Shown: piece by piece, positions 26,910 through 36,533 of the stretch
Position numbering within the stretch: position 1 is the first letter of the stretch
Layout of the letters: the number at the start of each line of letters is the position of its first letter
Source of the DNA: Acinetobacter sichuanensis
GTDB lineage: Bacteria > Pseudomonadota > Gammaproteobacteria > Pseudomonadales > Moraxellaceae
NCBI RefSeq assembly: GCF_003024515.2
Contig: NZ_PYIX02000003.1
Coordinates: 1-64,000, forward strand
Reading direction: 5' to 3'
DNA: 64,000 bases
Made by a program: the position numbers and the translations under genes
The notes under the pieces: model-generated
Database searches by the model: none
Told to the model about the DNA's origin: nothing
Seen by the model: the letters and a program-made list of their open reading frames with translations, nothing else

Positions 26910-27464
26910 ATGTCTTTATCTGCTAAATCTCTTGCGATTGTTTATCATAGCCCTTATGGGCATACAGCGAAAGTTGCTCAACATATTGCTCAAGGCGCAA
27001 CTCAAGTTGGCGTAACAGTTCATCTTATGAATATTGAAAATATAGATTGGGATGTTTTGGATCAAGCAGATGCCATTCTTTTCGGTTGCCCAACCTACAT
27101 GGGTAATTTAACTTCTGGTTTAAAACAATTCATGGAGCAATCTTCAAAACGTTGGTTAGCACGTACATGGCAAGGCAAACTTGCAGCAGGTTTTACCAAT
27201 GGCGGCGGTCTGAGTGGAGACAAACTGGCTGTACTTCAGCAAATCAATTTATTTGCAATGCAACACGGCATGTTATGGACAGGTTTACCTTTAATGCCGA
27301 CAGGTCGTAATACAGAAGACTTAAATCGGATGTCGAGTTTTCTAGGATTAATGACTCAATCAGATAATGCACCAACAGACATTACGCCACCCAAAGGAGA
27401 TTTAGAAACAGCAATTTGGTTTGGTGAATATGTTGCCTTATTGTTAATAAGAATATCTAAATAA
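26910..27464 (+). CDS. WrbA-like flavodoxin-family protein
   Basis: A 184-residue flavodoxin-fold protein. The FMN phosphate-binding loop YHSPYGHTAKVAQ near the N-terminus and the GCPTYMGNLTSGLKQFME block match WrbA-type NAD(P)H:quinone oxidoreductases and related flavodoxin-like proteins. The later AGFTNGGGLSGDKLAVLQQ and HGMLWTGLPLMP are also typical. I chose the ATG at 26910; a TTG at 26892 is possible. The exact partner or substrate is unknown. It lies 39 bases after pgeF. Confidence 0.85.
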   Translation: MSLSAKSLAIVYHSPYGHTAKVAQHIAQGATQVGVTVHLMNIENIDWDVLDQADAILFGCPTYMGNLTSGLKQFMEQSSKRWLARTWQGKLAAGFTNGGGLSGDKLAVLQQINLFAMQHGMLWTGLPLMPTGRNTEDLNRMSSFLGLMTQSDNAPTDITPPKGDLETAIWFGEYVALLLIRISK

Positions 27465-27643
27465 TGTTTTTTTAAACAGTTGGTTAAAAATCAACAACTG
27501 TGATTTGGTTCATATAATTTATATTTCTATATAGATTTTGTAAACCTATTTACTTTCAAAAGTTTAATTTTAATTAATAATACTCTGACTTGCTTGATGG
27601 AATCAGCATGTAAAAAAATAAAATAAAAATTGGAGTAAATGTA

Positions 27644-28915
27644 ATGATAACTAAGAGATTAGTCATCTCTAGTGCTTTGTTTTTTTTAACAATAGGTTTA
27701 ACACACGCAGATGACTCAACATTAAAATCATTATCAGATTCTGAACTTTCTCAGGTGCAAGGTCAGGCACTGATGAATCTTACTTATACCGATCCCTCAA
27801 AAGCAAATGCTTCAATGGCTTCACAAAATATCGGTTTTTATAAACTGGGTATGGAAGCCGATGTGGAATTAAATGCCAATATTAAAAAGTTACAACTGGG
27901 CTGTGGTGGTGTAAATGGTGCAGGTGGCTGTGATATTGATATTGATAATCTAAGTCTTTCGGGGCTTGCTGAAACACGGGAGGGGCGGGTCGGTTCTTCT
28001 GCAAAAATGACCAATCCTTTTATTGAATTTGCGATTAAAAATCCAAACTCAGCCTCTACCCGTGAAATGATGGGTTTTCGTCTGAGTGCGGAAAAAGTAT
28101 TAGGCATGTTGACCCTTGGTGAGGAAAATACTGGTACACCTAATGGGATTAATACGCTTAGTGGCTATTTAAATATTAAAGAAACTACAGGTACAGCTAA
28201 AACTGGTATACGAAATATGCAATATGGTGATACTAATATGGAAATAAAGGGTAGATTAAAGACATTTGCACTTATTCCTTGGACACCATCATTTTCGACA
28301 CAAAATTATAACTTAAGATTAAACAGTGCTGATGCACATATGTCTTTAAATCAAAAAGTTTTATCTGGTACCCGTATGGAATCTGCGGATTTAACGGGGA
28401 GTGCAAAAATTGATCCTTTAAGTTTTAGTGGCTCTATCGTACCTACAATCATAGGATTGACTATTCCTATTAATATATCTGTTGATGGTAGTATCTCAGG
28501 ATTAACAGCAGATGTAAAAATTAAAGAAGATCTAGGGTTTATTCATCGATTAGAGCTTAATAATCCTTTTTCTCTTTCGCTACAAAAACAGTCAATTCAT
28601 TGGAATGGTGCATCAGTTGCAGCAAATAAAGGATGGTGGCTAGCAATCGAGGATCAGGTTGATATTGGTCATGTTGTTCCACAGAATCCTATAGCAATTA
28701 CAAATGATGTTCTAAAGCAAGTCGTTCCTAAATTGAATGATTATTTAGCAAAATCAGAAAATACGGTTCAGTGTACTTGGGGATCATGTTTAGCAGGAAT
28801 TAATTTACCTGTAAATTTAACAGGATCTAAACCATTAGATTTCCCAGTATCCAATTTGCAACTCGCCACGCAAAACTTTGCTCCAAACTGTTACGGCAGT
28901 CTAAAATTTTGTTAG
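27644..28915 (+). CDS. Exported protein of unknown function, tandem paralogue 1
   Basis: A 423-residue protein with a signal peptide (about 1-22, ending THADD) and the conserved mature start SDSELSQVQGQALM. This opening is shared with a family of exported Acinetobacter and Pseudomonas proteins (DUF6160 or FilA-like in some annotations), but I cannot assign a function. The body is rich in Gly, Asn, Ser and beta-prone repeats, with a Cys-containing LQLGCGG...GGCDIDID segment and a C-terminal FAPNCYGSLKFC. Residues 1 to about 180 are nearly identical to the next gene, while the middle differs strongly. It has its own terminator. It is probably surface-located or periplasmic. Confidence 0.7.
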   Translation: MITKRLVISSALFFLTIGLTHADDSTLKSLSDSELSQVQGQALMNLTYTDPSKANASMASQNIGFYKLGMEADVELNANIKKLQLGCGGVNGAGGCDIDIDNLSLSGLAETREGRVGSSAKMTNPFIEFAIKNPNSASTREMMGFRLSAEKVLGMLTLGEENTGTPNGINTLSGYLNIKETTGTAKTGIRNMQYGDTNMEIKGRLKTFALIPWTPSFSTQNYNLRLNSADAHMSLNQKVLSGTRMESADLTGSAKIDPLSFSGSIVPTIIGLTIPINISVDGSISGLTADVKIKEDLGFIHRLELNNPFSLSLQKQSIHWNGASVAANKGWWLAIEDQVDIGHVVPQNPIAITNDVLKQVVPKLNDYLAKSENTVQCTWGSCLAGINLPVNLTGSKPLDFPVSNLQLATQNFAPNCYGSLKFC

Positions 28916-28924
28916 TAGTAATAT

Positions 28925-28953
28925 AAAAAACCTCCAATTTGGAGGTTTTTTTT
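28925..28953 (+). terminator. Terminator after paralogue 1
   Basis: AAACCTCC (28928-28935) pairs with GGAGGTTT (28941-28948) around AATTT and is followed by a long T-run. The same hairpin sequence recurs after paralogue 2. Confidence 0.85.
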
Positions 28954-29172
28954 ACTGCTTTTATTTATGAAAAATATGTATTTTACCTGTTAATAAAAAT
29001 GTCTAGTGTGTTTAATTTATGGAATAAATAATGGGTTTTTAATTGTGATATTTATCACGTTAATGTTGTTTTATGTGTTTGATTTATTTATTTAATAATG
29101 TTAGTTTTGCTTAATAATGATAAAACTTGTGTCATTGAGTGTATCGAGTAAGAAATAAAAAATGGAGTAAAT

Positions 29173-30471
29173 ATGATAAAAATAAAAAAGAGCTTAGTTA
29201 TCTCTAGCGCTGTCTATTTTTTAGCGAGTGGTCTAACCCATGCAGATGACTTAACATTCAAATCATTATCAGATTCTGAACTTTCTCAGGTGCAGGGTCA
29301 GGCATTAATGAATCTTACTTATACCGATCCTTCAAAAGCAAACGCTTCGATGGCTTCACAAAATATCGGTTTTTATAAACTGGGTATGGAAGCGAATGTG
29401 GAATTAAATGCCAATATTAAAAAGTTACAACTGGGCTGTGGTGGTATAAATGGACCAGGTGGTTGTGATATTGATATTGATCATTTAAGTCTGTCAGGTC
29501 TTGGTGAAACACGTGAAGAGCGGGTCGGTTCTTCTGCAAAAATGACCAATCCTTTTATTGAGTTTGCCATTAAAAATCCAAACTCTGCCTCTACTCGTGA
29601 AATGATGGGTTTTCGTCTGAGTGCGGAAAAAGTCTTGGGGATGTTGACTCTTGGTGAGGAAAATACAGGTACACCTAATGGGATTAATAGCCTCAGTGGT
29701 TATATGAAAATTCAAGATACAACTGGGGTAGGTTACACAGCTGAACGAAATATGTCATATGGTGATACACAAATGTCCATTAATGGTAAAGTGGATGCAA
29801 AAATTTGTGTAATATTTTGTTTTGGTTCAATGCGCTTAGGTTTTTCTTCAACTGATTATAATTTAGCATTAGATTCAGCAAAAGCTGATATTTTTATAAA
29901 TGGTACGACAATATCTGGTAAAAGATTATCTAGTGTACAACTCGATGGTTACGCAAATATTAATCAACTTAATTTCGGTGGGAATTTAGGTGCAACGATT
30001 ACAGAGTCTTTTGGATTACTTACATTACAAAAGAGAGTAACGGGGAATATCACAGGATTAAAAGCGAATATTACGGTCAATGAAAATTTAGGCTACATTC
30101 ATAAACTTAAATTAAATAATCCTTTTTCACTTTCTATGCAAAAGCAAGATATTTTTTGGAATGGTGCTGCTGTTGCAGCTCAACGTGGATGGTGGTTAGC
30201 CATTGAAGATCCAATTGATATTGGTAATGTTAATCCAACTAAAAAAATTGATATTACCAATGATGTCCTAAAGCAAGTTGTTAATCCAATTAGCAATTAT
30301 ATTACAAATAATCCTCCTAGCTGTACTGTATTAAATTGTCTTTGGGGTGCCGATTTGACTGTTGGAAATGTTAATTTACCAAATACTACAGTTAATTTCC
30401 CATTAAAAGACTTAGAGCTTCAAAATCAAACATTTGCCCCAAACTGCTACGGCAGCCTAAAATTTTGCTAA
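29173..30471 (+). CDS. Exported protein of unknown function, tandem paralogue 2
   Basis: A 432-residue paralogue of the preceding gene. The signal peptide, SDSELSQVQGQALM start, LQLGCGG and GGCDIDID segments and the FAPNCYGSLKFC end are all kept. The region from about residue 185 to 330 is diverged and contains an extra Cys-bearing stretch (KICVIFCFGSMRLGF) not present in paralogue 1. The WNGAAVAA and GWWLAIED segments near 330-350 are again shared. Such a conserved-variable-conserved layout suggests duplication followed by diversification of the central, perhaps exposed, part. Confidence 0.7.
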   Translation: MIKIKKSLVISSAVYFLASGLTHADDLTFKSLSDSELSQVQGQALMNLTYTDPSKANASMASQNIGFYKLGMEANVELNANIKKLQLGCGGINGPGGCDIDIDHLSLSGLGETREERVGSSAKMTNPFIEFAIKNPNSASTREMMGFRLSAEKVLGMLTLGEENTGTPNGINSLSGYMKIQDTTGVGYTAERNMSYGDTQMSINGKVDAKICVIFCFGSMRLGFSSTDYNLALDSAKADIFINGTTISGKRLSSVQLDGYANINQLNFGGNLGATITESFGLLTLQKRVTGNITGLKANITVNENLGYIHKLKLNNPFSLSMQKQDIFWNGAAVAAQRGWWLAIEDPIDIGNVNPTKKIDITNDVLKQVVNPISNYITNNPPSCTVLNCLWGADLTVGNVNLPNTTVNFPLKDLELQNQTFAPNCYGSLKFC

Positions 30472-30480
30472 TGCTGATAT

Positions 30481-30508
30481 AAAAAACCTCCAATTTGGAG
30501 GTTTTTTT
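30481..30508. terminator. Bidirectional terminator between paralogue 2 and smpB
   Basis: AAACCTCC and GGAGGTTT around AATTT (30484-30504), with A- and T-runs on the two sides. It lies eight bases from the smpB stop on the other strand. Confidence 0.8.
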
Positions 30509-30515
30509 ACCGCTT

Positions 30516-30992
30516 TTATTTATGCATAATGCGAGCTTTATCACGTTGCCAGTCACGGTCTTTTTCAGTTGCACGTTTGTCGTGAAGTTGCTTACCTTTC
30601 ACTAAAGCGATTTCGATTTTGACCAAATGACCTTTCCAATAACATGCTAAAGGCACACAAGAATAGCCCTTTTGATTTACTGCACCTTGCAGTTTCTCAA
30701 TTTCACGTCTAGAAAGCAGTAATTTACGTGTGCGTGTGGCTTCAGGGACAACATGCGTTGAAGCCGACAATAAAGGTTGAACTTGTGAGCCAAATAAGAA
30801 AGCTTCGTTATTTTTAAAAATAATATAGCTTTCAGTGATCGTCATGCGACCAGCACGTAAAGACTTGACTTCCCACCCTTGTAAAGCTAGACCTGCTTCA
30901 AACTTTTCTTCAATAAAATAATCATGGCGTGCACGTTTATTTTGTGCAATGGTGCCACCATTATTTTTTTTAACCACAATATTTTTAGACAT
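30516..30992 (-). CDS. smpB: SsrA-binding protein SmpB
   Basis: SmpB binds tmRNA and brings it to stalled ribosomes. The 158-residue protein has [20 protein letters not shown], then [11 protein letters not shown] and KLLLSRREI, all family signatures, and the basic C-terminal tail [13 protein letters not shown] that is needed for tagging. It is divergent from coaD. Its RNA partner ssrA lies at 7847-8205 in this same window. Confidence 0.97.
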   Translation of the reverse strand: MSKNIVVKKNNGGTIAQNKRARHDYFIEEKFEAGLALQGWEVKSLRAGRMTITESYIIFKNNEAFLFGSQVQPLLSASTHVVPEATRTRKLLLSRREIEKLQGAVNQKGYSCVPLACYWKGHLVKIEIALVKGKQLHDKRATEKDRDWQRDKARIMHK

Positions 30993-31096
30993 AATTCAAA
31001 ATTTCCAAGATTAATCTTATTTTGCCTCAAACTTGGCTGTAGGTGAAGTGCTTTCAAATGTATTGAAGAGTTCGCTTCAAAATAAGTTTTTGCTAA

Positions 31097-31624
<528 letters not shown>

Positions 31625-31625
31625 T

Positions 31626-31889
31626 GTGTCTTTATATATAACTGATGAATGTATCAATTGTGATGTCTGTGAACCTGTATGCCCTAACGAAGCAATTTAT
31701 ATGGGGGAGTTGATTTATGAAATAAATCCAAGCCTTTGTACAGAATGTGTGGGACATCATGAGCAGCCACAATGCGCACTTTTTTGTCCAGTTGATTGTA
31801 TTCCTTTAGATCCAGAGCATGTTGAAAGTCAAGAACAGCTTATGGATAAATATAAAAGGCTGATTGCGCAAAAAAGTACAAGCAATTGA
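31626..31889 (+). CDS. YfhL-family 2[4Fe-4S] ferredoxin
   Basis: An 87-residue ferredoxin beginning with GTG at 31626, one base after the coaD stop. The first cluster-binding motif is CINCDVCEPVCPNEAI; the second is CTECVGHHEQPQCALFCPVDC, with the widened Cys spacing typical of YfhL/Fdx-type 2[4Fe-4S] proteins. An in-frame ATG at 31554 lies inside coaD and would give a non-family extension. The coaD-ferredoxin pair is common in Acinetobacter and Pseudomonas. It is a cytosolic electron carrier, partner unknown. Confidence 0.92.
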   Translation: MSLYITDECINCDVCEPVCPNEAIYMGELIYEINPSLCTECVGHHEQPQCALFCPVDCIPLDPEHVESQEQLMDKYKRLIAQKSTSN

Positions 31890-31917
31890 TATAAAAATTT
31901 GTTAATATGCGCCCCTT

Positions 31918-32296
<379 letters not shown>

Positions 32297-32317
32297 AAAC
32301 ATTTTTTAAAATAGTGC

Positions 32318-32346
32318 TTGACGAGTTAGTAATAACAGTAGATAAT
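32318..32346 (+). promoter_or_regulatory. Sigma-70 promoter of the first tRNA-Met gene
   Basis: TTGACG (32318-32323) and GATAAT (32341-32346) with a 17-base spacer, 15 bases upstream of the tRNA 5' end. The same elements and spacing recur at the second tRNA-Met. Confidence 0.85.
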
Positions 32347-32361
32347 TCGCGCACAGTTTTC

Positions 32362-32438
32362 GGCTATGTAGCTCAGTTGGTTAGAGCACCGCACTCATAA
32401 TGCGGGGGTCACAGGTTCAAGTCCCGTCATAGCCACCA
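32362..32438 (+). tRNA. tRNA-Met (CAT), copy 1
   Basis: A 77-base cloverleaf with CCA encoded and acceptor GGCTATG/CATAGCC. The anticodon loop CTCATAA carries CAT, and the T-arm contains GGTTCAAGTCC. It resembles elongator tRNA-Met of E. coli; a lysidine-modified Ile tRNA (also CAT) is less likely from the acceptor and anticodon stem. Confidence 0.93.
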
Positions 32439-32445
32439 TTTTTAT

Positions 32446-32477
32446 AGACCACGTTCCAAAACGTGGTCTTTTTTTAT
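32446..32477 (+). terminator. Terminator of tRNA-Met copy 1
   Basis: AGACCACGTT (32446-32455) pairs with AACGTGGTCT (32460-32469), followed by a T-run. Confidence 0.85.
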
Positions 32478-32573
32478 CTATTCAACATGAAAAATAATGA
32501 GATAAAGTTAATCTGCTGCTTTTGAAAGCAGAAGACTATATGATTTTAGATTGAGAATTGGTCAGATTGTTAA

Positions 32574-32975
32574 TTATTCACATTGAATCTGTTTTTCATC
32601 AAGTTTAAGTTTTGGTAATTGCTGTGCCATTTGTAAATAATGAGCGCTTTCTTCAGAGAAAATCTGTTGTTGTAATTTTTCAATTTTACTTTCACTTACA
32701 TGCAAGTGAGCGCAATGCAGTGCTATCGCATTTTGTTTGTTAATTTCAAATTTTTGAGCTTCATCTGCTTGTTCAAGCTGATAAAAACGTTGTTGAGCCT
32801 TGCTGAGTTGAGCCAAGCTACGTTTTTGCTGCATCGTTAAGAGTTGTTGTTGATTAATCCATTTTGCAACATCCATGCGAACGCCATTATAGTCTACAAA
32901 AATAGGACTGATCATCTGACAAGCAGTGATTAAAAAAGAGAGATTAACGATAAGTAAAATAGATTTAAACTTCAT
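32574..32975 (-). CDS. Small predicted lipoprotein of unknown function
   Basis: A 133-residue precursor with a signal peptide and lipobox ITAC (lipidation at C19). The mature part is Gln-rich and mostly helical with coiled-coil tendency (residues about 40-130: QKRSLAQLSKAQQRFYQLE). It has three more Cys, including one near the C-terminus. I do not recognise the family. It lies alone on the minus strand between the two tRNA-Met units. Confidence 0.7.
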   Translation of the reverse strand: MKFKSILLIVNLSFLITACQMISPIFVDYNGVRMDVAKWINQQQLLTMQQKRSLAQLSKAQQRFYQLEQADEAQKFEINKQNAIALHCAHLHVSESKIEKLQQQIFSEESAHYLQMAQQLPKLKLDEKQIQCE

Positions 32976-33097
32976 TTTTATGACCAGATGGATGATTTAC
33001 TTTGCTCTATTGTCCGATAAATAAAATGAAATATGTATTAATTTTAAACATTTGTTTTTCAATTGTTTAAAGCATGATCATTAGTGCGTGAGAGGGC

Positions 33098-33126
33098 TTG
33101 ACGTATTATCTATAAATTTAGATAAT
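33098..33126 (+). promoter_or_regulatory. Sigma-70 promoter of the second tRNA-Met gene
   Basis: TTGACG (33098-33103), a 17-base spacer and GATAAT (33121-33126), placed exactly as in the first unit. The spacer sequences differ while the two boxes are kept. Confidence 0.85.
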
Positions 33127-33141
33127 GCGCACACAGTTTAC

Positions 33142-33218
33142 GGCTATGTAGCTCAGTTGGTTAGAGCACCGCACTCATAATGCGGGGGTCACAGGTTCAA
33201 GTCCCGTCATAGCCACCA
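33142..33218 (+). tRNA. tRNA-Met (CAT), copy 2
   Basis: Identical in its 77 bases to the copy at 32362-32438, CCA encoded, anticodon CAT. It has its own promoter and terminator. Confidence 0.93.
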
Positions 33219-33225
33219 TTTTTAT

Positions 33226-33257
33226 AGACCATGCTCACCGCATGGTCTCTTTTTTTG
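33226..33257 (+). terminator. Terminator of tRNA-Met copy 2
   Basis: AGACCATGC (33226-33234) pairs with GCATGGTCT (33240-33248), followed by CTTTTTTT. The stem differs from that of copy 1 by compensating changes. Confidence 0.85.
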
Positions 33258-33323
33258 TGCGTAAAAATATAATTTTTTAATGCTTGGTAAAATTTATGCG
33301 TTCAAAGCATCTATAGAAAAAGA

Positions 33324-33818
33324 TTATACTCTGGTTAAAGTGTCAATTTTTTTGATTAAATCAGGAATTCGATATTGACCTGTCATTTTTGCAATATAAT
33401 TTTTTGCATCTGTTAAGTGAATATCTTTGTAAGTAATATAAAGTGGTTTTTTGCTATTTCCTCGATATAACGCACAGTTTTCAGGTGTATCTTTATAATA
33501 ATTTTTTGCTACGCCAATAATTGCTTTTTTATGGGTTAAAGCATTCCATAAATGTGTGCCTAAGCCTGCTTGTTGTTCTGCACCAAGTTGTACATAGCCA
33601 TCAATCACTATATATTTAAAATCTTTATCAATACATTCAAGAAGTTGCAATATGCAAGGAAGTTCTCTTTTGTAAAAATTTCCTGCAATATATTCAGCAA
33701 CTTCGGTAATATGGAGGGTATAACATTGTTCAAATTCTTGGCTATCCCAATCTTGGATTAAACCTGCAACAGCATAAGCACCTGTTTCTCGATAATGAAC
33801 ATCAATAATTAAAATCAT
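33324..33818 (-). CDS. Short endonuclease V-like protein
   Basis: A 164-residue protein that aligns with the core of endonuclease V, which cuts DNA near deaminated bases such as inosine. Three acidic residues of the active site can be matched: Asp in LIIDVHY, Glu in YKRELPCIL and Asp in IVIDGYVQLG. GLGTHLWNAL, IIGVAKNYY and MTGQYRIPDLI follow as in the family. It starts directly at the first core strand, lacking about 30 N-terminal residues of E. coli Nfi. The usual DGHG...HPR segment reads DGYVQLG...AGLG, so the substrate-binding loop differs. Whether it still acts on deaminated DNA is not clear. Confidence 0.75.
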   Translation of the reverse strand: MILIIDVHYRETGAYAVAGLIQDWDSQEFEQCYTLHITEVAEYIAGNFYKRELPCILQLLECIDKDFKYIVIDGYVQLGAEQQAGLGTHLWNALTHKKAIIGVAKNYYKDTPENCALYRGNSKKPLYITYKDIHLTDAKNYIAKMTGQYRIPDLIKKIDTLTRV

Positions 33819-33846
33819 TTTTCACTCTATTTATATTTGTTAAATT

Positions 33847-34902
33847 TTAAGTTTTAAATGGTAAATTTGTACTCATTAAATGGGCAATTGTTTGTTGAGT
33901 ATGTTCATTTTGATAAAAAGGTGCAATTAATGAGGCAATAATTGAGTCGAGTAGATCATGTTCATCCAGTGCTTTAATACAAGATGGAATAAAGCGATAT
34001 GCTTCTAGACGCAGATCATGTTCATTTAAACCGACAGAATGTAATAATTCTTGTAAGCTAAATTCACCAAAATATTCATAAAATGCAGCAACGACATGCA
34101 GGATAATGTGTTGCATAAAATCAGTTTGACGTAGTCCTTTCCATGTTTCATAGACTAAAATAAAAAATTCTTCAAAATCGATAGATTGGAACTGAGAAAA
34201 AGTTTCTTTTAATGGACGTTGTTTAAGATCAGACCAAATCAAATAGGCAAGATTTGCAAGGTCTTCATTTGGAAGTTGAATGATATGAATCAGTTGCGAG
34301 CGGATTGCTGCTGCAAGTTGTTGTTCTAGCTTGAGTTCCAGATTTTGATGTTGTTCTTGAATGAAACTCAGTACTTTAGAGCGCAGATGATCTTGTTTGA
34401 CGGTATATTGGCGTAATTGTCTCAGCCAAGGTGTATTTTGTTCTAAAATTTGATTAGCAAGCTGAATGCTTATATGTTGAATTTGTGGGTTATGTTCAAG
34501 ATGATCTTGTAAATAGGTTTTCAGTTGTTCTAATTCTAAAATTTTAAATAACCATAATTCAAAATTTTCATCAGATAATAACTCATTGAGTACAGTCGAG
34601 TTGTGAGCAGCATAATGATGGATTTTTTGTGCTGCAACGCCAATAAACTCAAGTATATCGGGTCCTAAATTAAGCTCAAATGCATACTTTTGTATAACTG
34701 CTTGAAGTTGCTCTAGTTTGATGAAATCACGCAGTAAAATTTTATCTGCATTTTGGTAGGACTGAGCGATGAAACCTTCAATATAAATAGGGTTTTGAGT
34801 TTCAAGTAACTGTTTTTTAATAAAGCGAACTTGCTCAAGCTGAAGTGCTTGAGCAAGTTGTTGAGCAAAGCTCATGAATGATAAAGCGCTTTCGCTACTC
34901 AC
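33847..34902 (-). CDS. Conserved helical protein of unknown function
   Basis: A 351-residue soluble protein, strongly helical and rich in Leu, Gln and Glu. There is no signal peptide, membrane segment or metal motif. I do not recognise the family. It starts five bases after the nadE stop on the same strand and lies upstream of the endonuclease V-like gene, so nadE, this gene and possibly the latter form one transcript. Confidence 0.7.
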   Translation of the reverse strand: MSSESALSFMSFAQQLAQALQLEQVRFIKKQLLETQNPIYIEGFIAQSYQNADKILLRDFIKLEQLQAVIQKYAFELNLGPDILEFIGVAAQKIHHYAAHNSTVLNELLSDENFELWLFKILELEQLKTYLQDHLEHNPQIQHISIQLANQILEQNTPWLRQLRQYTVKQDHLRSKVLSFIQEQHQNLELKLEQQLAAAIRSQLIHIIQLPNEDLANLAYLIWSDLKQRPLKETFSQFQSIDFEEFFILVYETWKGLRQTDFMQHIILHVVAAFYEYFGEFSLQELLHSVGLNEHDLRLEAYRFIPSCIKALDEHDLLDSIIASLIAPFYQNEHTQQTIAHLMSTNLPFKT

Positions 34903-34907
34903 AAGGA

Positions 34908-36533
34908 TTAAACACCTGCTTTCCAGCCATTCACGATTGGGTAACGACGTTCACGACTAAATGCGCGTGATGTAATACGTGGACCAATCGCACCTTGACG
35001 GCGTTTATATTCGTTACGATCAACAAGCTTAATAATTTTTTCTACAACATCTTTGTCAAAACCTTTGGCAATAATGTCATCTTGGCTTTGATCTTCTTCG
35101 ATATATGCATAAAGAATTGCATCTAAAACATCATAAGCAGGTAAAGAGTCCTGATCTTTTTGGTCAGGGCGTAACTCAGCAGATGGTGGGCGGGTAATCA
35201 CGCGCTCAGGAATCACAGGTGTTTCACTAAGACTATTACGGTATTTTGCTAATTCAAATACAATGGTTTTATAAACATCTTTCAGTACTGCAAAGCCACC
35301 AACCATGTCGCCATAAAGTGTGCAGTAACCAACTGATAACTCAGATTTATTTCCTGTTGATAAAACCAGATTACCAAATTTATTTGATAGCCCCATCAGC
35401 AATGTGCCACGTGCACGTGCTTGTAAGTTTTCTTCTGTTGTATCCGCAGGTGAGTTACCAAAGAATGGGAACAGTGTTTGCATAAAGCTATTTACGATTG
35501 GGTGGATTTCGGCAATTCCAAAAGTCACGCCCATACGTTTTGCTTGTTCTGCGGCATCTTCAACACTGATTTGAGAAGTGTAAGTATATGGCATCATGAC
35601 AGCTTGTACTTTTTCAGCACCAATTGCATCTACAGCAATCGCTAAAGTAAGCGCAGAGTCTATTCCACCTGAAAGACCTAAAATGACACCTGGGAAACCA
35701 GAACGTTCGACATAGTCACGTGTTGCCATGACTAGAGCTTGATAAATTTCAGCCATTGTATCTAGAGCAGGTGCAGTAGTGACCGCTTTGTAGGCTTTGT
35801 TTTCAATTTCATAATCAATGAAATACACTTGCTCTTTGTAGCTTTCTGCACGTAAGACAACATCACCTGTATTGTTAATTACAAAGCTTGAACCATCAAA
35901 AATGAGATCATCCTGACCACCTACTTGGTTGGTATAAACCAGATGAATGTTGATTTGTCTCGCAAGTTCTTGCAATGTTGCAATACGATGTTGTGGTTTA
36001 CCTACTTCATAAGGTGATGCATTGAGAACTAAAACGCTTTCTACATTAAGTTGAGCAAGTTGTTGCACAGTTTGAAGTGACCATACGTCTTCACAAATAA
36101 GTACACCAAATTTATGACCTAAATACTCAAATACAAGGTGTTGATGACCTTCATTAAAATAACGCTTTTCATCAAAAACACTATAGTTTGGAAGGTTTTG
36201 TTTGTTATATACACCAAGTACTTGCCCATCTTTCATGACTGCTGCTGAGTTATAACGTTGCCCATCTTCGGTTGTGTTGACAAAGCCAAAGACCATAACA
36301 ATATCTTTAACCGTATGTAATTGCTCAAAAGCTTGAGCTGTACGTTTACTTATACTTGGGCGTAACAACAAATCTTCAGCAGGGTAGCCTACTGTTGAAA
36401 GTTCAGGAAAAACAATAATATCAGCATTTTGTTTTTTTGCTTGATTCGCTTGTTCAATCATTTTTTGAACATTTGCTTCAATATTACCAATATGTGGAGA
36501 GAATTGCGCGAGAGCAACTTTAAAACTTTTCAT
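34908..36533 (-). CDS. nadE: Glutamine-dependent NAD+ synthetase
   Basis: NadE amidates deamido-NAD to NAD. The 541-residue fusion has an N-terminal nitrilase-type glutaminase (about 1-255) with the Glu in FPELSTVGYP, a Lys in NLPNY context and the nucleophilic Cys in GVLICEDVWS. The C-terminal ammonia-using synthetase (about 270-541) has the P-loop GLSGGIDSALTLAIA and later STGNKSELSVGYCTLYGD. This is the long, glutamine-using form. Two short palindromes (CCTATAGG at 36551-36558 and TGTGTACACA at 36565-36574) lie just upstream and could be operator sites. Confidence 0.96.
   Translation of the reverse strand: MKSFKVALAQFSPHIGNIEANVQKMIEQANQAKKQNADIIVFPELSTVGYPAEDLLLRPSISKRTAQAFEQLHTVKDIVMVFGFVNTTEDGQRYNSAAVMKDGQVLGVYNKQNLPNYSVFDEKRYFNEGHQHLVFEYLGHKFGVLICEDVWSLQTVQQLAQLNVESVLVLNASPYEVGKPQHRIATLQELARQINIHLVYTNQVGGQDDLIFDGSSFVINNTGDVVLRAESYKEQVYFIDYEIENKAYKAVTTAPALDTMAEIYQALVMATRDYVERSGFPGVILGLSGGIDSALTLAIAVDAIGAEKVQAVMMPYTYTSQISVEDAAEQAKRMGVTFGIAEIHPIVNSFMQTLFPFFGNSPADTTEENLQARARGTLLMGLSNKFGNLVLSTGNKSELSVGYCTLYGDMVGGFAVLKDVYKTIVFELAKYRNSLSETPVIPERVITRPPSAELRPDQKDQDSLPAYDVLDAILYAYIEEDQSQDDIIAKGFDKDVVEKIIKLVDRNEYKRRQGAIGPRITSRAFSRERRYPIVNGWKAGV

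Noticed and set aside
27475..27501. ACAGTTG/CAACTGT inverted repeat after the flavodoxin-like gene as a terminator
   Set aside because: The stem has only seven pairs, a long loop and no T-run afterwards.
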